64,000 bases of DNA from Phellopilus nigrolimitatus (GCA_021029095.1 JAJOHG010000124.1:17806-81805); one strand, 5' to 3'. Shown: positions 32,757-45,421, counted from the stretch's first letter. Numbers and translations: made by a program. The notes: generated by a model from the letters alone, not told the origin.

Positions 32757-33760
32757 TTAATCCCAGCGCGGCACAAGAGAAGGTAACGAGTTCGCGCAGG
32801 AAGCCCGAGATGATGATGAATTCCGCGTTTGACCTTCGCGAGCGAACATGCGCTCAGACGAACAGGAAGTTCGAGAGTGCCCTGTTCTAAGCATCATTGA
32901 AGATATGTTCTTCAGATCGGCGATCTTGTGGTTTCGAAGCAGCTTCCAATTCTCATCAAAGACAATTTTAAGCGTTTGTTCAAATTGAGCGCGGGATTTA
33001 TCAAAGGCACAAAGAGATTGGAAGAGTGGAGTGCGGATGGGAGTATTGATCGACATACTGAGACGATGGGGAGCCTGCGCTGGCCCTTCATCAACTGGCA
33101 AAGATAGCACTAGCATCGGCTCAGACAGATCGCGATGAACTACGCGATCTTGACGGTTAAGTCCGAGTTCCTGGAGAGAGATTTCCGCGAGCAAGGGCAC
33201 GTAAAGACCTTTAGGGGACGATCGACCGGTGCAATTCATTCTCTAGCGCACGCCTGTAAAGCCGAGACGGTGCAGCGGAAAGGAGAGCCTTGCATCGCAA
33301 CACGACATCGTAGAACGCAACGAAGCGCCCAGCGAGACAGCGTCCGCCGGGAGATTTCCTACAAGTTTTAGGATGAAGGAGTATCTACATAGGGTCCACC
33401 ATCTGCATTAGAAGGGCTTGAACAAAACGCGAGTCATAATCAGATAGTCGTAGTAGCCCAAGCGATTCGAGTCACAGCAGAAACATTACTAAGTGCGCCT
33501 AGGAGTCTCGCGAACATCATAATAGACGTTGACATTCGAGAGTCTAACTGCGTGTTAGCATTGGACAGGAGACATCGGTTGCTAGAGTGAACCGATAGAG
33601 CGCCGTACAAATATGGTGACTCGAATGATAAATTGATGGAAAAATAGTTCAGATCAATGACATTACGAAGATTCGTGCATGATTCACTCGAGCTTGGAAG
33701 AGAGAACGGACCTTTTTCCGCTGGAAACACGTCATCAAGAATCGTCAAAACCATTTAGAG
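32757..33760 (-). pseudogene. Probable decayed unknown protein-coding gene
   Basis: Three stretches on the minus strand look like coding exons but do not join in one frame. They are about 33754-33440 (SPYLYGALSVHSSNRCLLSN, RMSTSIMMFARLLGALSNVS), about 33345-33210 (GRFVAFYDVVLRCKALLSAA, LYRRALENELHRSIVP, then a stop) and 33239-32757 (LLAEISLQELGLNRQDRVVH, SLPVDEGPAQAPHRLSMSIN, FDENWKLLRNHKIADLKN). The second and third overlap and read as one protein only if the frame shifts by one base near 33210. I do not recognise the family. More exons may lie further upstream, towards 34900. It could also be an active gene whose splice pattern I have missed. Confidence 0.35.
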
Positions 33761-34872
33761 GGAGCCGTTGGGCAGCAGCACCGACTCTTCGAGCAGTGCA
33801 TGATTGTAGCGCCCATGTTGAACTCTTGCTGCGTGAGCGCAGGCGAAGCGCCGAGGGCTGTGCGCACGTCGGGGAACCTTGGAAGAGACAACTCGGGCAT
33901 CGACACATTAGGATCACAGGGTGAGAGGACAGAGCCATGCTACCCTAGAACTGCATCACACAGCCTGAAGGGCTGCAAAGCCACAGAGGTCACCTCGTGT
34001 GATAGCGGTACGAGACTGAGTGACATAAACCGCTCATGTCGAGCCGCCGCCATCGATTCCGTAAGCGTTCCTGGTCGCAGGAGTGATTCATAATTGAGTG
34101 CCCTGCTTGTCTCTCGGTATTTCGAGTCCGTGAACGACGGGCCAGTGCTGTGCAAAAACCGCCTGTGGAGGCTGCCTCGAGGTCGAAGAACAAGAACAAG
34201 ACTCAGAAGATCCGTAAGCGAGCGGCCAACAGCCTCAAACGGCAAGCTCTATCAAATCTGTTTCCAAAAACTGAGACTAACACTGGCTATAGCTCTAGGG
34301 TACTTGCGGTTCTGACTCGATGATCACTTGCGATCACCTCGCTTCAGACAGGTAAGATGTGGCAGCGAAGTTCGAAGATGTACCTGATCTTCATCGAAAA
34401 CGAGTTAATTTTTGCAATTTTTCTAAAGTCGGAGGGAGAGGGGAAGAGCCTGAGAAGCCGCGAGAAGCAGGAGAGAAATCAGACAAGCTTAAGAGAGGCT
34501 GCGAGTGGGCAACGAGGGTGTCTTCTCCGTTTGCGGCGTAGTGAAACCTAAGCAAGAAAAAGCCTGCAATCGCCATCACGCTGGGGTGTATCGGTGTTGG
34601 CGTTTAAGGTCGAATCCGGCATCTTGCATCAAAGGCCGAGAGCTGATACGTGAGCTCTTCCGTGGGACAACGCCCGGGACCTGCACCCTATCCCGACCTG
34701 ACGCGCGTAGCGTCGCGAACTCAACAAATCTACAGACATATTCTATTGCTATGTAGCGTGGTGTGGCGGTTCCGCCTCCGTTGATGTCGTTTGAGTCAGA
34801 ATGGAAGTCCCAATCTCCCTCTCTAATATCCCTTTCCAGCAGTACACACGCGTCTGTCCTATGTTTGCGCGC

Positions 34873-34880
34873 TATAAAAG
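34873..34880 (+). promoter_or_regulatory. TATA box before the small ORF at 35027
   Basis: TATAAAAG is followed by about 140 bases of CT/CA-rich leader typical of strongly expressed fungal genes, ending in CATAACTACC-ATG. Confidence 0.5.
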
Positions 34881-35026
34881 AACTCGAAACCCGCCTCCGA
34901 AGAATATCATTCACCCCCGACTACTCACCCCAGCACCCTTGCTTAGCATCTCTCGAGGCTTACCTCGCACTCATCCTCACAATCATCTTTGCAAACCTCC
35001 GTAGCCACACCCGCACCATAACTACC

Positions 35027-35176
35027 ATGTCACTCTTCAGCTTGCGCTCCACCTTCCGCACCGTCTCCGCTGAGCAGAACGCGGTCCCCGTGAACCAGTC
35101 GAGTAAAAACCCAAAGGGCTCGTCGAAAGACAACATCAAAACTGCGGCCCAAACCAACGGACCAGTTTTCCTTTGA
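35027..35176 (+). CDS. Small hypothetical protein (49 aa)
   Basis: The ATG has a good context (ACTACCATGTC), and a canonical TATA box with a long pyrimidine-rich leader precedes it. The product is 49 aa, polar and basic (starts MSLFSLRSTFRTVSAEQ, ends AAQTNGPVFL). It has no signal peptide, no CaaX end and no Cys, so it is neither a mating pheromone precursor nor a small secreted Cys-rich protein. It could be the first exon of a longer gene, but I see no clear donor. Function unknown. Confidence 0.45.
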   Translation: MSLFSLRSTFRTVSAEQNAVPVNQSSKNPKGSSKDNIKTAAQTNGPVFL

Positions 35177-38100
35177 GCATATGCTCGCCCTGCAGCGTCG
35201 CATGTCATCCCTCGACTGCTGCATCATCGCGGTTGTTTTCGCACATCGTGAGTTGGCCACGACATCGATTCACTTGTCTTGGCACCCACTCATGAGTCCG
35301 ACGATAGTGTTCTACCTTGCAATCGTACACCGACTAATTCACTGCGAATGGACATACCCACGTCCCGTATTCTATTCATAATTGATAATTCAGACCTGCA
35401 CACGGAGCTGGACGGAATGGACGGAATGGACGGAATGGACGAACCTCTATCATAGAGCTCAATAAGACCCTCATCATAATCTTAATTCGCTCATATCACT
35501 TCGATTTCTTGCTGCCACTTCATCCACGCAATCCTTATTTCGATCTCACACATCCAACACCGCTATTGCTGCTTTCATATTTATCCTATCAGTTGTCATT
35601 CATCATTTCCGATCAATACTGTAGCTCACCCTTGTTTTTTTCCAATCAATTGCATTTGTCTTGTCTCGACCAAAACTCCCGTGTCACTCGCCTAGCCGAA
35701 ATCTTCTTCAAAAATAAAGTGTTCACGTCCGGAGCGCCATCAGCCTGGACATCAGCGGCAGCATCAAAAAGGGCTGTCGATTTAAATGGCTTGTATAGCG
35801 CACTATCTCGGACCGATTCTACAAAGATCTCCATGATATGCATTCAAACTGACCGCAGTACCTGGGTACCAGGACAACTCGGACGTAACGGTTCAAAAGA
35901 CACTAATAGAATTATGGACGTGCGTACCTCGGGTCTACAAAGAGAATTCATCACTATAATCAATGGATTCATTTGGATATGGCAGGGTGCCCTGCTTTGA
36001 TTAATGTGTCCGCAGGACTGATGGCACAGCGCGAATATTCAGACGTATGCACATCCAGCCGCCGCTGAATACACAACGATCAAGCTTTTAGCTTTCACCC
36101 CTGACGCTGTTCGGCGATCTCACACCGAGATATCTTCGACAACAAAGAGAGTAGCGCGGCGATGGCTGAGGAATTGACGAACAAAGTTGTACATCACGGC
36201 GAGTGGAGTCAGCCATGGGAAGTAATAGACCTAGTCTGTCCTTTCGAAAGATCACATCGAGCTCGTCCCTCAATTCTACATAGTTGCAGAAGAGAAGAGT
36301 AGTAGGTTTTGAAGGTAGCTAGTGGTCGGAACTGAGAGCTTTAGCCAGCGCGTGCCTGCCACAAGCTGCTGCCAAATTCGGACTTCACCCCGAGTCTCAA
36401 CTTCACCACCCTGTTTTCCTCTGTCATCTAATACGATTCGTTCTCGCAATTGCTACTTATATTGCTCAATCAAAACCATACTGTGTGCTCGACGGCAGGT
36501 GAATTCCGACGTTGATTTGGTAAGACCGATAGCAGCGCTGCTCAAAGTTTAGGCATCCTATTATCGCCCGAGATGAAGGTAATCGACGAGAACATAAACG
36601 ATGAAGTCCATTTGACGTAGCATCTGCTGGTCCGTGGTCAACGGAGTACGTTCCCCTGGAGTTTCCTCTTCTTCACTACGTACTCCTCTGACCGAACTTC
36701 GTTTCGCTCTAGAACGGAATGACTTCCGCGTTCCGCGTCCCCCATGCTTGCATCCGTCAATCTGCACCTCACGATCTCCACTTGACGCTAGATCATGCGA
36801 CTGCGACGATCGTAAACAGATACGTTTGTGTGGAGAATCTGTTTCTTCAACACCCTCTTCTCGAGTTAGCCCCACTACGCGGGCTGCTAATTGAAGAATC
36901 TTTGTTGATCGGACCGAAACCATGCTTTGGAGCGAGACCGTCGGATTTCCGTGAATGACAGCATTAATCTGACGACAGGAGATTCAAGTTAAGCCACTAA
37001 GGGCACACAAATCGAATTGACATGTACTGTACGCACGGATGCAGTAGTACCCACGCTACGGTCCGGTCTGATGCGACTGTTGTGATCAGCAAAGCTCGCA
37101 GTATGTATTCGCTCTCAAGATAGCGCTCAATATTCGAGTCTAATACGTCGAGGTGGGTAACTCTACTTCAGCGGCTCTTAAATTCTCACTAAGCACCCGA
37201 GAAGCGCGTGCACCACAGCCGAGGACTTTTTATCGATCAATACAGCGGGGATTCTTGATTAGAAACGATCTTGCCTAAGACATCCTAACAACGTCAACGC
37301 GGCCTCGGACTGCGACACTCTTCTCAAGATTAATACTCTGCTTAGCCATTCGGTGCGGCCTGATGTCCAGGATGAAACGAAGTTCCCGGCGTTCAAAAGC
37401 CTGCGCTACTGTCAACGTATCGTAAGCGCTAGCTTCATGGGTTCCTGGCGATCTCGCTTTAGGTCTCCGCGGCGGCGCTCGGTCGCTGGCGCGAGAGGGA
37501 AGGAGAGAGTTTAAGGTCTCTCGATTTCCTTTTATTCTGTGCAATTTGTGCAATAGTAAGCGTAAAATCAGGTGCTGGCTATCACGCATATGCTTGTTGG
37601 CGTGAAATTGCTTACTGCTGGTGTCTCTTTCAGGTACGTCCGTTGCTCGAGCATGCGAACATGCTAGTAGCACATTACAATCGCCTTTTTAGGAGAGGTT
37701 GCCGATGTTAGTCATTGTCAGGTATAAGCTCCTAGCTTGATAAAGATCTGCCGTGTCTAATACCTGGTCAGGTTACTCTGGTGCTGCAACTTCGCTACCA
37801 ACAATTACAAAAACTCGATTCAGTCGGAGCACAATTTACGTCTAAAAAATAAACAGGGGAAGAAGATCTTAGTCCCACTGTCCGGGTCAGTAGAAGAAGA
37901 AAAGCAACTCACGGATGCGATGCATACGGATCCTTTCCTTGTCGAAGCAGGACAATCGACAGGGTTACTACTTATCGTTTCTTCTGTTCTTCCTCTTTAT
38001 TCCTCAAAACGCCCACACTTTTTGAAACGGTCGAAATTTATTCCGGTGCATATCCGGTCCTGGAATTTAAAACAAAATGCGCGCCTTCCTGCCGCTCTTT

Positions 38101-39029
38101 ATGCTTACCCACGGTTTTCTTAACGCGAACGCTTTATGGACTGCGCAACGTGGATGATATTCTTGGACTGAAATAGTATTAAGCATCTTTGATCGGAGTC
38201 TTCGATGTCGGCGAGTGCACGTTGAGAACGTGTGTCTGAGAAGAGGAAGAGGAAGAAAGTGCACAGAAGCTGTCTTTCTTGTAGGCGTCAGAAGAGCACT
38301 TACCATCGAATCCGCGGACTCAATTGTGCTCGTCATGGAAAAAGATCGGTGCGGATTCTTCCTTATTTCGCTTATTCTTTTCCAAGTTTTGTTTTAATTC
38401 TTTTCCAAGTTTGGACTTCCCAGGATCGATAGCTGCTCTGGAGGAAGGATAAATGCGTCCAGGTTTGTGCTATCGACTTTTGTAGTACTCAATATTGCAC
38501 TCGCTCTTGTTATATTCTTGAGCGTTTCTCCTGCTAACGGAGCGCTCAAAGTTTGAAACAGGGTTGCGACGAAAAGCGCGGGAAGCAAGATTCCTGTGCG
38601 GCTGAGGTATGTGGCTGACCGAGAAGACTACCTTATTTGCATAACCAAAGAAAGACCGAGGATTTTCGGGTGGGTACTATGATGACTATTAGACAGGATG
38701 AACGCGCTGATAAAGGCTGATGGCCCAGGAATGGAACTTGAGACAAGATGCAAAAAACAAACGTGATATCAGGCTAATGATCGATTCTTTTTAATACAAC
38801 ATGTTGAATTGAATAAATGCGTGTTAACAATATTGTGATCGCTATAGATTTTCGTACAACATCTATCTCACTGCCATCGCCGATACTAGGAACGTTGAAG
38901 ATAGAAGGACCTGCATCACTACAGATGTCCCTGAAAACAAAGATTTCTCCCCGTCGTAGATCCTCCCTACATATCGCGTTAAACGCCAAGACTTTCGACG
39001 TGCGAGCTCCCCGTCAAACGCAAAGTTAA
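35177..39029. other. Gene-poor 3.9 kb
   Basis: Several open frames of 60-160 codons occur on both strands (for example 35509-36000 + and 37673-37275 -). None resembles a family I know or joins into a splice model. A 9-bp tandem repeat lies at 35409-35443. Confidence 0.45.
35409..35443 (+). repeat. 9-bp tandem repeat, about four copies
   Basis: TGGACGGAA is repeated three times in full, with a fourth copy lacking one G. Confidence 0.9.
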
Positions 39030-41853
39030 TCAAGTAAGTACGGCGAACACGGCTCCTATAAGCAATGGGAATAGAATCGTAATTGGCGTGCGCGTGGACA
39101 TGTCGACGCGGAGCGCGCTACTTGTGCTTCCGCTGTTCGAGCCTGCGCTGTTGCCTGTGCCGCTGGCCCCTGCGAGAAGGTCCGGGCAAGATGGTGCGAC
39201 GAGGATCTTTCCGTAGTTGGACGCAACCCAGAGGGCGACACCATTCGTCCATCCGAAACCCGCCTGCACAGTGTACTCACCCCCTTGTCCAGAGGAGTCC
39301 ACGTCTGATATTGAGAACTTCTCGAACATCTGAGCATATACGAGCAAAGACGGAAGTAGGGTCAGAATTTGGACTCATGGATATCTGATTTACCGAATGG
39401 GAAGGGAGAAAAATGGACGTACATTGCCAGTGTTGTTCATGCTCTGCGTCACGTTTAGCTCGGCGTCTGACAGACGGTTTAATACTCCGGCAATAGAACC
39501 TCCCGTCGCGTGCCTGAGTCAAGTAATCGAAATCCAGTTAGCGCCGCCAGTCCAGGAAAAGAACAAATCCAAGAGATGTCTCGTAATCAGGTCCAGTAAT
39601 CAATACACTCACCAGCTGCAGAGCGCGCTCGAGATATATCTGTTCGCCAACTCGCGTTGGAGTGCTATCGTCCATGTCTCATCCGCAGTAGCGTTTCCGC
39701 CATTCACGACCGTGCCATTCAGCATAGAAGGGTCCACACCTACAGATGCATTCACACCCGGAGCTAGCTGCTGGCCTGGGAGTGCGCTCTCGTCAATGCC
39801 GAGCTGACCTGCAGGAATGAGCGAGTATGAGCTGTGGCCTGATGGCGGCGAAGGCACGGGAGTTGTCGAGATGTTCGCGGGAAGATTGGCGAGTGCGCCG
39901 AGCGCGATGAATTGGTGTGGTGGCCAAGCATTCGGCGCGTCCCATTGCTGGCCAGACTCGATGAACGTCGACGGGAACGTCCCATTGTACTTGTTCATCA
40001 CCATGTTGATCGACGCGAATGCGCCGAACGCGGCAGTCTCATTTGCGAGAAGCTCATCTGGAATGATTCCGCTCCACATAGGGTAGAAATGCGCTGCAGT
40101 GAAGATGGAGTTGCGATCGTTGGAAGTGAGGTTGAAATCGTAAAAGGCTAGTTTTGTGGGATCCCAGAAGAGATCCAGGATGGCGGCACGCAGATTCTCA
40201 GCAGTCGTGTTATGTGAAGTAACAAGTTCTTTGGCAGTGGTGTTTTGAGAATCAAAGATCGGGGAAGAGTAGAGCTCCGCAAGATGAATATGCGCCTTGT
40301 CTGCAAAAAAGAGTTTTAGAAACAACAATCGGACAAAACATCCAAGCAACTCACAGAGGATACTGTTCAAGCATACAGGGATTGTACTCCGAACATTGAG
40401 TGTCCTCATTCCTGGGTCCGTGTCGTTCGTCCCTCCGGCTAAAGGCTCCTTGAAGAAGCGCACTGTAAAATCCCACCCAGTCTCTGCGCCAGTAGCGATC
40501 TCCGCGAACAGATCCGCCTTCTGAGAGTCATTCAATTTCGTCGCGATGCCATCGCCATTCGCGGTAATGTAATCTAACAAACTCGCAATGTTGGATCACA
40601 TTATCATAAAAAATAAAACCTTGGCTCACCAGTCAGATACGATTCGGGCCTTGGCGCAGTGTTGTTGACTGCGTATCTTGAAACTTCGTATGTCTGGTGC
40701 GTGAAAGGACTCGTGACATTGAGCGTACGATTTGTGTGCCAGAACTCCAGCTCGCGTTCGGCAAGAGGAAGCGCACGTGCTAGGATTGATGTGTCATTTG
40801 AAGCGCGTACGTATTCTCTGAGCATCTGAGGTAAAAACAGTTTCATGAGCTATTCTTGTTAAGAAGAGAACATTCAGAACTGACATGAATAAAAAGAGGT
40901 GGCTGAGAACGGTTGAGATCTAGTAAGGAGGACACGATCAGAACCAAGGCAGAAAAACTCTCAAGGAGGATAAACGCACAGTAAATCCTTCCGCCGTTTG
41001 GAATAAAGCCGAACTTGTCCAATTCGTCCATGAAGTTCTGCAAAGTAGCATTGACAACATTAAGGAGTTGAGACTCTATAAGACCCATGATGATCCAATA
41101 GCTATCCCAGTAATCTAGATGATATATAAATCAGGATCAGCCGGCAAAGCAAAAAAGAGAAACATGTATTTGCATACATTGCTCTCTGAATCTTCCACCC
41201 GGAACCACAAACGTATGATTCAATGGGATGAGCGTGCTTTCGCAGCTCCCACCATTCGTGCCTTCCCCACATAATGTCGAGTCGTTCGTCCCGCGGATCA
41301 GTTGCGTCCAGAATCCGCTCACAGTCTGTACCCATGCCTTCACCATGGAGTCGGCCACATTTTCTAAGAACGATGGGCTCTCAATGAAGTCTGACAGCGC
41401 TTGGGCCTCAAGCTCCAGGCCCTCCCCGCGAAAGTTCGTGTCGACGAAGTCGACAATCTGTTGTTCGGTAATGTTCGTTGTCGAGTTTCCTGCCGAGGAG
41501 ACGAGGCTATTGAACGTGGAGAGCACAGCCGCAGAGGAGAAGTTGGTCGGCTTGTCAACGAAGGTCTTGGGATCGCTGTACAGCGAGGCGATGTTTACTG
41601 TTTGGAGAAGCTAAAGGCATAATGTCAGTCACATGATCAGACTGGGGTAATAATGTTCGTGTAATGGAATTATATAAGGCTTATATAAAGCGAAGACGGA
41701 ACATTCCCCCCCTAAAACCATTCCCAAAGACGAACAGAATACACATAAGAAAGGATATGTAGAACGAGTCGACTCTTGGTCTGTCATAGAAATAAATGAA
41801 AAGCATATATCATTCTGACACCATGACTTCAATAATAAAGAGTAAAAAGACAA

Positions 41854-41896
<43 letters not shown>

Positions 41897-42180
41897 TAGA
41901 TACATACAGAGCCTGCGCAGAATATTTCACTTGGACACCACGCTTGTACCATCGGCAATGCTACCTGACTCGGTAAATCATCTGTTAATGGGACTGTGGG
42001 TGAAGGAACTGTCGTCGAAAGCGTGATTGAAGGCACGCTTGTATCCACGGAGGAAGACGCGCTCGATGGCGAAGAGCTAGGCACTGAACTGGGACTCGGA
42101 GATGCCTGAGGCAGACAAGAGACACCAAGACCCGTTGAAAGCGCGACGGCAGCTAGGAAAAGCGCTCTGAGACCACGCAT
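39030..42180 (-). CDS. Secreted, probably GPI-anchored trehalase (GH37)
   Basis: Nine exons on the minus strand (42180..41908, 41610..41178, 41114..40980, 40919..40885, 40825..40630, 40573..40355, 40300..39613, 39513..39423, 39329..39030) encode 789 aa. The enzyme splits trehalose into two glucose units. Trehalase signature 1 is intact at residues 228-242 (P-G-G-R-F-R-E-Q-Y-Y-W-D-S-Y-W). Signature 2 reads Q-W-D-A-P-N-A-W-P-P. The catalytic acid candidate is Asp392 in E-T-G-W-D-F and the base candidate is Glu708 in G-Q-G-G-E-Y, before GFGWTNGV. A signal peptide opens the protein (MRGLRALFLAAVALSTGLG), followed by a Ser/Pro/Thr-rich stretch (about 25-65). The C-terminus has a Ser/Gly-rich spacer and a hydrophobic tail (ITILFPLLIGAVFAVLT) typical of GPI attachment. 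Intron 1 is 297 nt and carries a 36-base homopolymer. Confidence 0.9.
41857..41892 (+). repeat. Poly(A) run of 36 bases in trehalase intron 1
   Basis: It is an uninterrupted A36 on the plus strand, poly(T) in the transcript, about 15 bases downstream of the 5' splice site of intron 1. Length may vary or be misassembled. Confidence 0.95.
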
Positions 42181-43792
42181 ACTTGCAAAAAAATGTCGCC
42201 GACCGCACTACAAAAAGTGAGGGACAAGAGGACATCCGGTCTCGTGGGCGTCGCATTAAAAGGCATTGCGCATTCCCCGCGTCCCGTCAAAATGCGTCAT
42301 ATGATCACGTCCCGGACCTCGCGAGCAAATAGTGCGCGAGAGGCAACATCAAAGGATCTCGGTTTGATAGGCGGCGGCGTGCAGCTAAAAATGGCCCACC
42401 CCACGTTAACCAAGTCCTCGGTTCACGTCGACAGCGTCTCACCGGAAAACAAACATAGTGTTTGGAGGTAAAGGACATCCCGCAAGCTGATAGGAGCGGA
42501 TAAGAATCCGTACACTTCGCAAGAAGGTTTAACAGGAGTTGTTTGACGAATAGGAAGAGCCAGAGTTTTTGCTCGGACAAAAAGAGACCAGTGACGATTT
42601 TGAGCGAATTACAGCAATGCATGAAGTTACGATTAGCACGGGTTTCTTGTGTATCGAGCGGTTCACAAGATGAAGGTACAGGTACGGACGAAGGGTTCAA
42701 GTCAGAAGACAAGTCATCCCGACTCTCTTTAGAGAAGAGGGCTTCGCAATGAGCGGTAGATGAGCAACAGATTCAGGATGTAACTCTGCCATGCTTCTAC
42801 CGTCCGATACTAGGACTACAAGTTAGTACAACTGGTTTTCGAGTCGTGTGAACTACCTTCCCTAAATTGAGCATTTATTGTTTGCGTGAGAAGCATGTGA
42901 CCTTTTCTAAATTTCCTTATCTGAACTTTACGTTGTCACGTTCATCGATAGTGGCTTTTCCCCGGTTTCTTCCTGCACCTTCTCCGAGTCGCTGATCTCA
43001 CTTTCTCGTCGACCAACTGAATCGAGCGGACAGACTCCAGAGAAAAGGTACATGCGGTTGTATTTGGAAAAAAATTGACATACATGCACATGGAACGTTA
43101 GACGGAACTGGCACGAGCAAGCAGCACGGGGCGTCTGTCGTGGTTGACAGTAGGATGTAAAGGGTGGTTCAGGATGCATATGGAAAGAGCCCTCCGTGTA
43201 CTAATAATACTCGTGTTTATAAATGATAATAGACGGTCCATTTATGCACTCCACTTCTGTTCGAATCGTTAGTACCTCTCCGAGTACCAGCAAGATACTC
43301 AACCTGGAGATGATGGCTATCTTCGTCGTACCAATATTTGATTGCGAATATGTGCATTTTCTTTCTTTCTTTATCTATGGCATGACTACTTAAACTTTCG
43401 ACCATGTTCTCGTTCAATTTCAGCTGACATTGAAAACGAGAATTCAATGTGAGGAAGTCAGTGAACTCTAACCTTGAGTGTCCTCAGGTTCCTAGCATAC
43501 TTGTTTCATACAATTTTGAACTGCTTTATTTTGTAACATACGATCTGTACGGATTTCAATCTCTAACGAGTGTTTAGTTTGTCCCGCCCCTCAGTACAGG
43601 GAACGAAAATTTTCCCATCGATCAATTGATTACGTAGAACAAGTGACTAATACTAAGTAACCAGTCACGCGTTTGCCACCGGCGTCACCTCCTCGAACCT
43701 ATGACAGCTCAGTCTACACCAATTCCTCCCTAATGGCTGCCACATAGCTCCTCTGCAGATGCTTCATTCTATCCATAGAAAGACTCTATCAA
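42181..43792. other. Divergent intergenic region, trehalase / F-box gene
   Basis: About 1.6 kb serving both promoters. No coding exon was recognised on either strand. Confidence 0.5.
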
Positions 43793-45421
43793 ATGCCCAT
43801 CGTCGATGAAATATCGATTCAATTGAGCAGGAGCAACATTTTGCCAAAGTTTTCATTAGTGGACCTGCCGAGTGATGTAATAACCATCCTCCTTGACTAT
43901 CTGACGCTTGACTCGCTGTTCAAAATTAGTTTGACTTGTAGGCATCTTCACGAGTTGGTGAGAGGCGGACCTTTTTTGCGAAAAAGCTGTTGGAGAGGAG
44001 CTGACACTCTCCAGGTAGTGAAATTCGGCTGGGCATCGTACTTGCGGTCACACCAACGCACATCATGGAGTCTTTCTTGCACCGAGACAATCTGGACTCC
44101 CTATGAGCGTCTGAGATATAATACAGTCGTCGAGCGCAACTGGGATGACAATGAATTTGTCGCTCGCCCTCTGAGCGCACCTTGGCGCGGAAACCTGTTG
44201 CCCGTCCTCGCGATATCTGACTCGAGACTCGTCGTTGCGGCGGGGAGCAAGCTGGACGTTTACGTCTTCGCGTGCGCATCTAGGAGATCGGATTCCCCTA
44301 TAATTCGTCTTGAGGCGACGTACACCATCAATAGGAGTGATGTGGCATCACAGGCGCGCCATGATGTCACGGGCATCGCGTTCATCCCAGACGGTGGTGA
44401 GGACCGCTCGCTCCTCGCCGGCTTTGCGGATGGCTACGTTATGCGCGTTTTCTTACCAAGCTGTCGGCGCTTCACTCTACCGAAGAGGGAACTTCTACCG
44501 TCCCTTTCTCCTGAGCTCGAAGCCTTCTATCGCAGTGGGGACATCATCGAAAGCCTCTCCCTCTCTGGAGACTCCTCGTTCACCCTTTCCGGTTCTGGAA
44601 ACGGTGTATTTAAAAACCTTAGCATTGATGCATCATCTGAGATCAATATAGACGAAAAAAGCTGGTCTTCGTATATTTCTACAGCCGGCGCTCCTTTTGT
44701 TGCACTCGGGACGAGCTCCGCGAACCCGCTCGCCGTCCACTCGATATATGAATCCGCCTTAAGTCCGGACGCTTCGCTCTTCCTTAGCAGTGTTCGCGCC
44801 TCAAATAGCGCAACGCCCGCTTCTCTAGAGGCAAGTGCCGTATACGGCATCACCGGCGCTCCGCCCTCGTTCCCTGGGAATCCAGGTCAGATGGTTGTTG
44901 CAGGGTGGTACGATGGGCGCGTACGTCTTTACGACCTCCGCACGCCATCGCACTCATCACGCGCCGTCACTACTCGCAATCGCCCCTCTACAACAGTGCC
45001 GGTTCTCCCACCCGTCCTCACGTTCATGGATCCGTGGGTGACCGAGAGCATCTACGCCGTCGCGGCGGGTGGCAGTACAGGACACATGCTCGCGGCGGGT
45101 GCTGCACGGCACAGTGTCGTCGCATTCTGGGATGTGCGTGCACCGCGTGATGGGTGGAGCGTGCATGCACCGGGGAACGATGCAAGCCCTGTATACGCTC
45201 TTGCGCTGGAGAGCTCACGTGCGTTTGGTGCGACGCAGAGCCGGGCGTTCGTGCTCGACTTCGGTGCAGGCATCAGCACGGAGACATACCCGCCGCTCGC
45301 CTCACTGCCTCCGTCAGCGCCGCGCAGCTCGCACAGGCTGCATGAGGGGCTGAAGACGACGGACGGAGTACATTACAATGTCACGAAGTATTCGCATAGG
45401 AAGCCTATGGCTGTCGACTAA
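43793..45421 (+). CDS. F-box protein with WD40-like repeats
   Basis: This is a single uninterrupted exon of 542 codons plus stop, notable in a neighbourhood full of introns. An F-box lies at about residues 20-66 (SLVDLPSDVITILLDYLTLD, FKISLTCRHLHELVRGGP). Such domains bind Skp1 and place the protein in an SCF ubiquitin ligase as substrate receptor. The rest shows WD40-like blades: LVVAAGSKLDVYVF, LLAGFADGYVMRVF, VVAGWYDGRVRLYDLRTP and AARHSVVAFWDVRAP, so substrate binding by a beta-propeller is likely. The layout recalls FBXW-type receptors; I cannot assign a specific one. The start is the first in-frame ATG after a CT-rich leader. An AATAAA lies at 45533-45538, 112 bases beyond the stop. Confidence 0.82.
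   Translation: MPIVDEISIQLSRSNILPKFSLVDLPSDVITILLDYLTLDSLFKISLTCRHLHELVRGGPFLRKSCWRGADTLQVVKFGWASYLRSHQRTSWSLSCTETIWTPYERLRYNTVVERNWDDNEFVARPLSAPWRGNLLPVLAISDSRLVVAAGSKLDVYVFACASRRSDSPIIRLEATYTINRSDVASQARHDVTGIAFIPDGGEDRSLLAGFADGYVMRVFLPSCRRFTLPKRELLPSLSPELEAFYRSGDIIESLSLSGDSSFTLSGSGNGVFKNLSIDASSEINIDEKSWSSYISTAGAPFVALGTSSANPLAVHSIYESALSPDASLFLSSVRASNSATPASLEASAVYGITGAPPSFPGNPGQMVVAGWYDGRVRLYDLRTPSHSSRAVTTRNRPSTTVPVLPPVLTFMDPWVTESIYAVAAGGSTGHMLAAGAARHSVVAFWDVRAPRDGWSVHAPGNDASPVYALALESSRAFGATQSRAFVLDFGAGISTETYPPLASLPPSAPRSSHRLHEGLKTTDGVHYNVTKYSHRKPMAVD

Noticed and set aside
33120..33180. Kinase-like VVHRDLS motif suggesting a FunK1 kinase
   Set aside because: The residues after it (EPMLVLSLPVDEG) do not follow the FunK1 or general kinase catalytic loop (no Asn), and no other kinase motifs lie nearby.
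35027..35176. Mating pheromone precursor
   Set aside because: Size fits, but the protein ends in PVFL with no CaaX cysteine.
38232..38432. Zn2Cys6-like string (VHRSCLSCRRQK)
   Set aside because: Only the first two cysteines and the basic stretch fit; the remaining four cysteines of the binuclear cluster are absent and no splice restores them.
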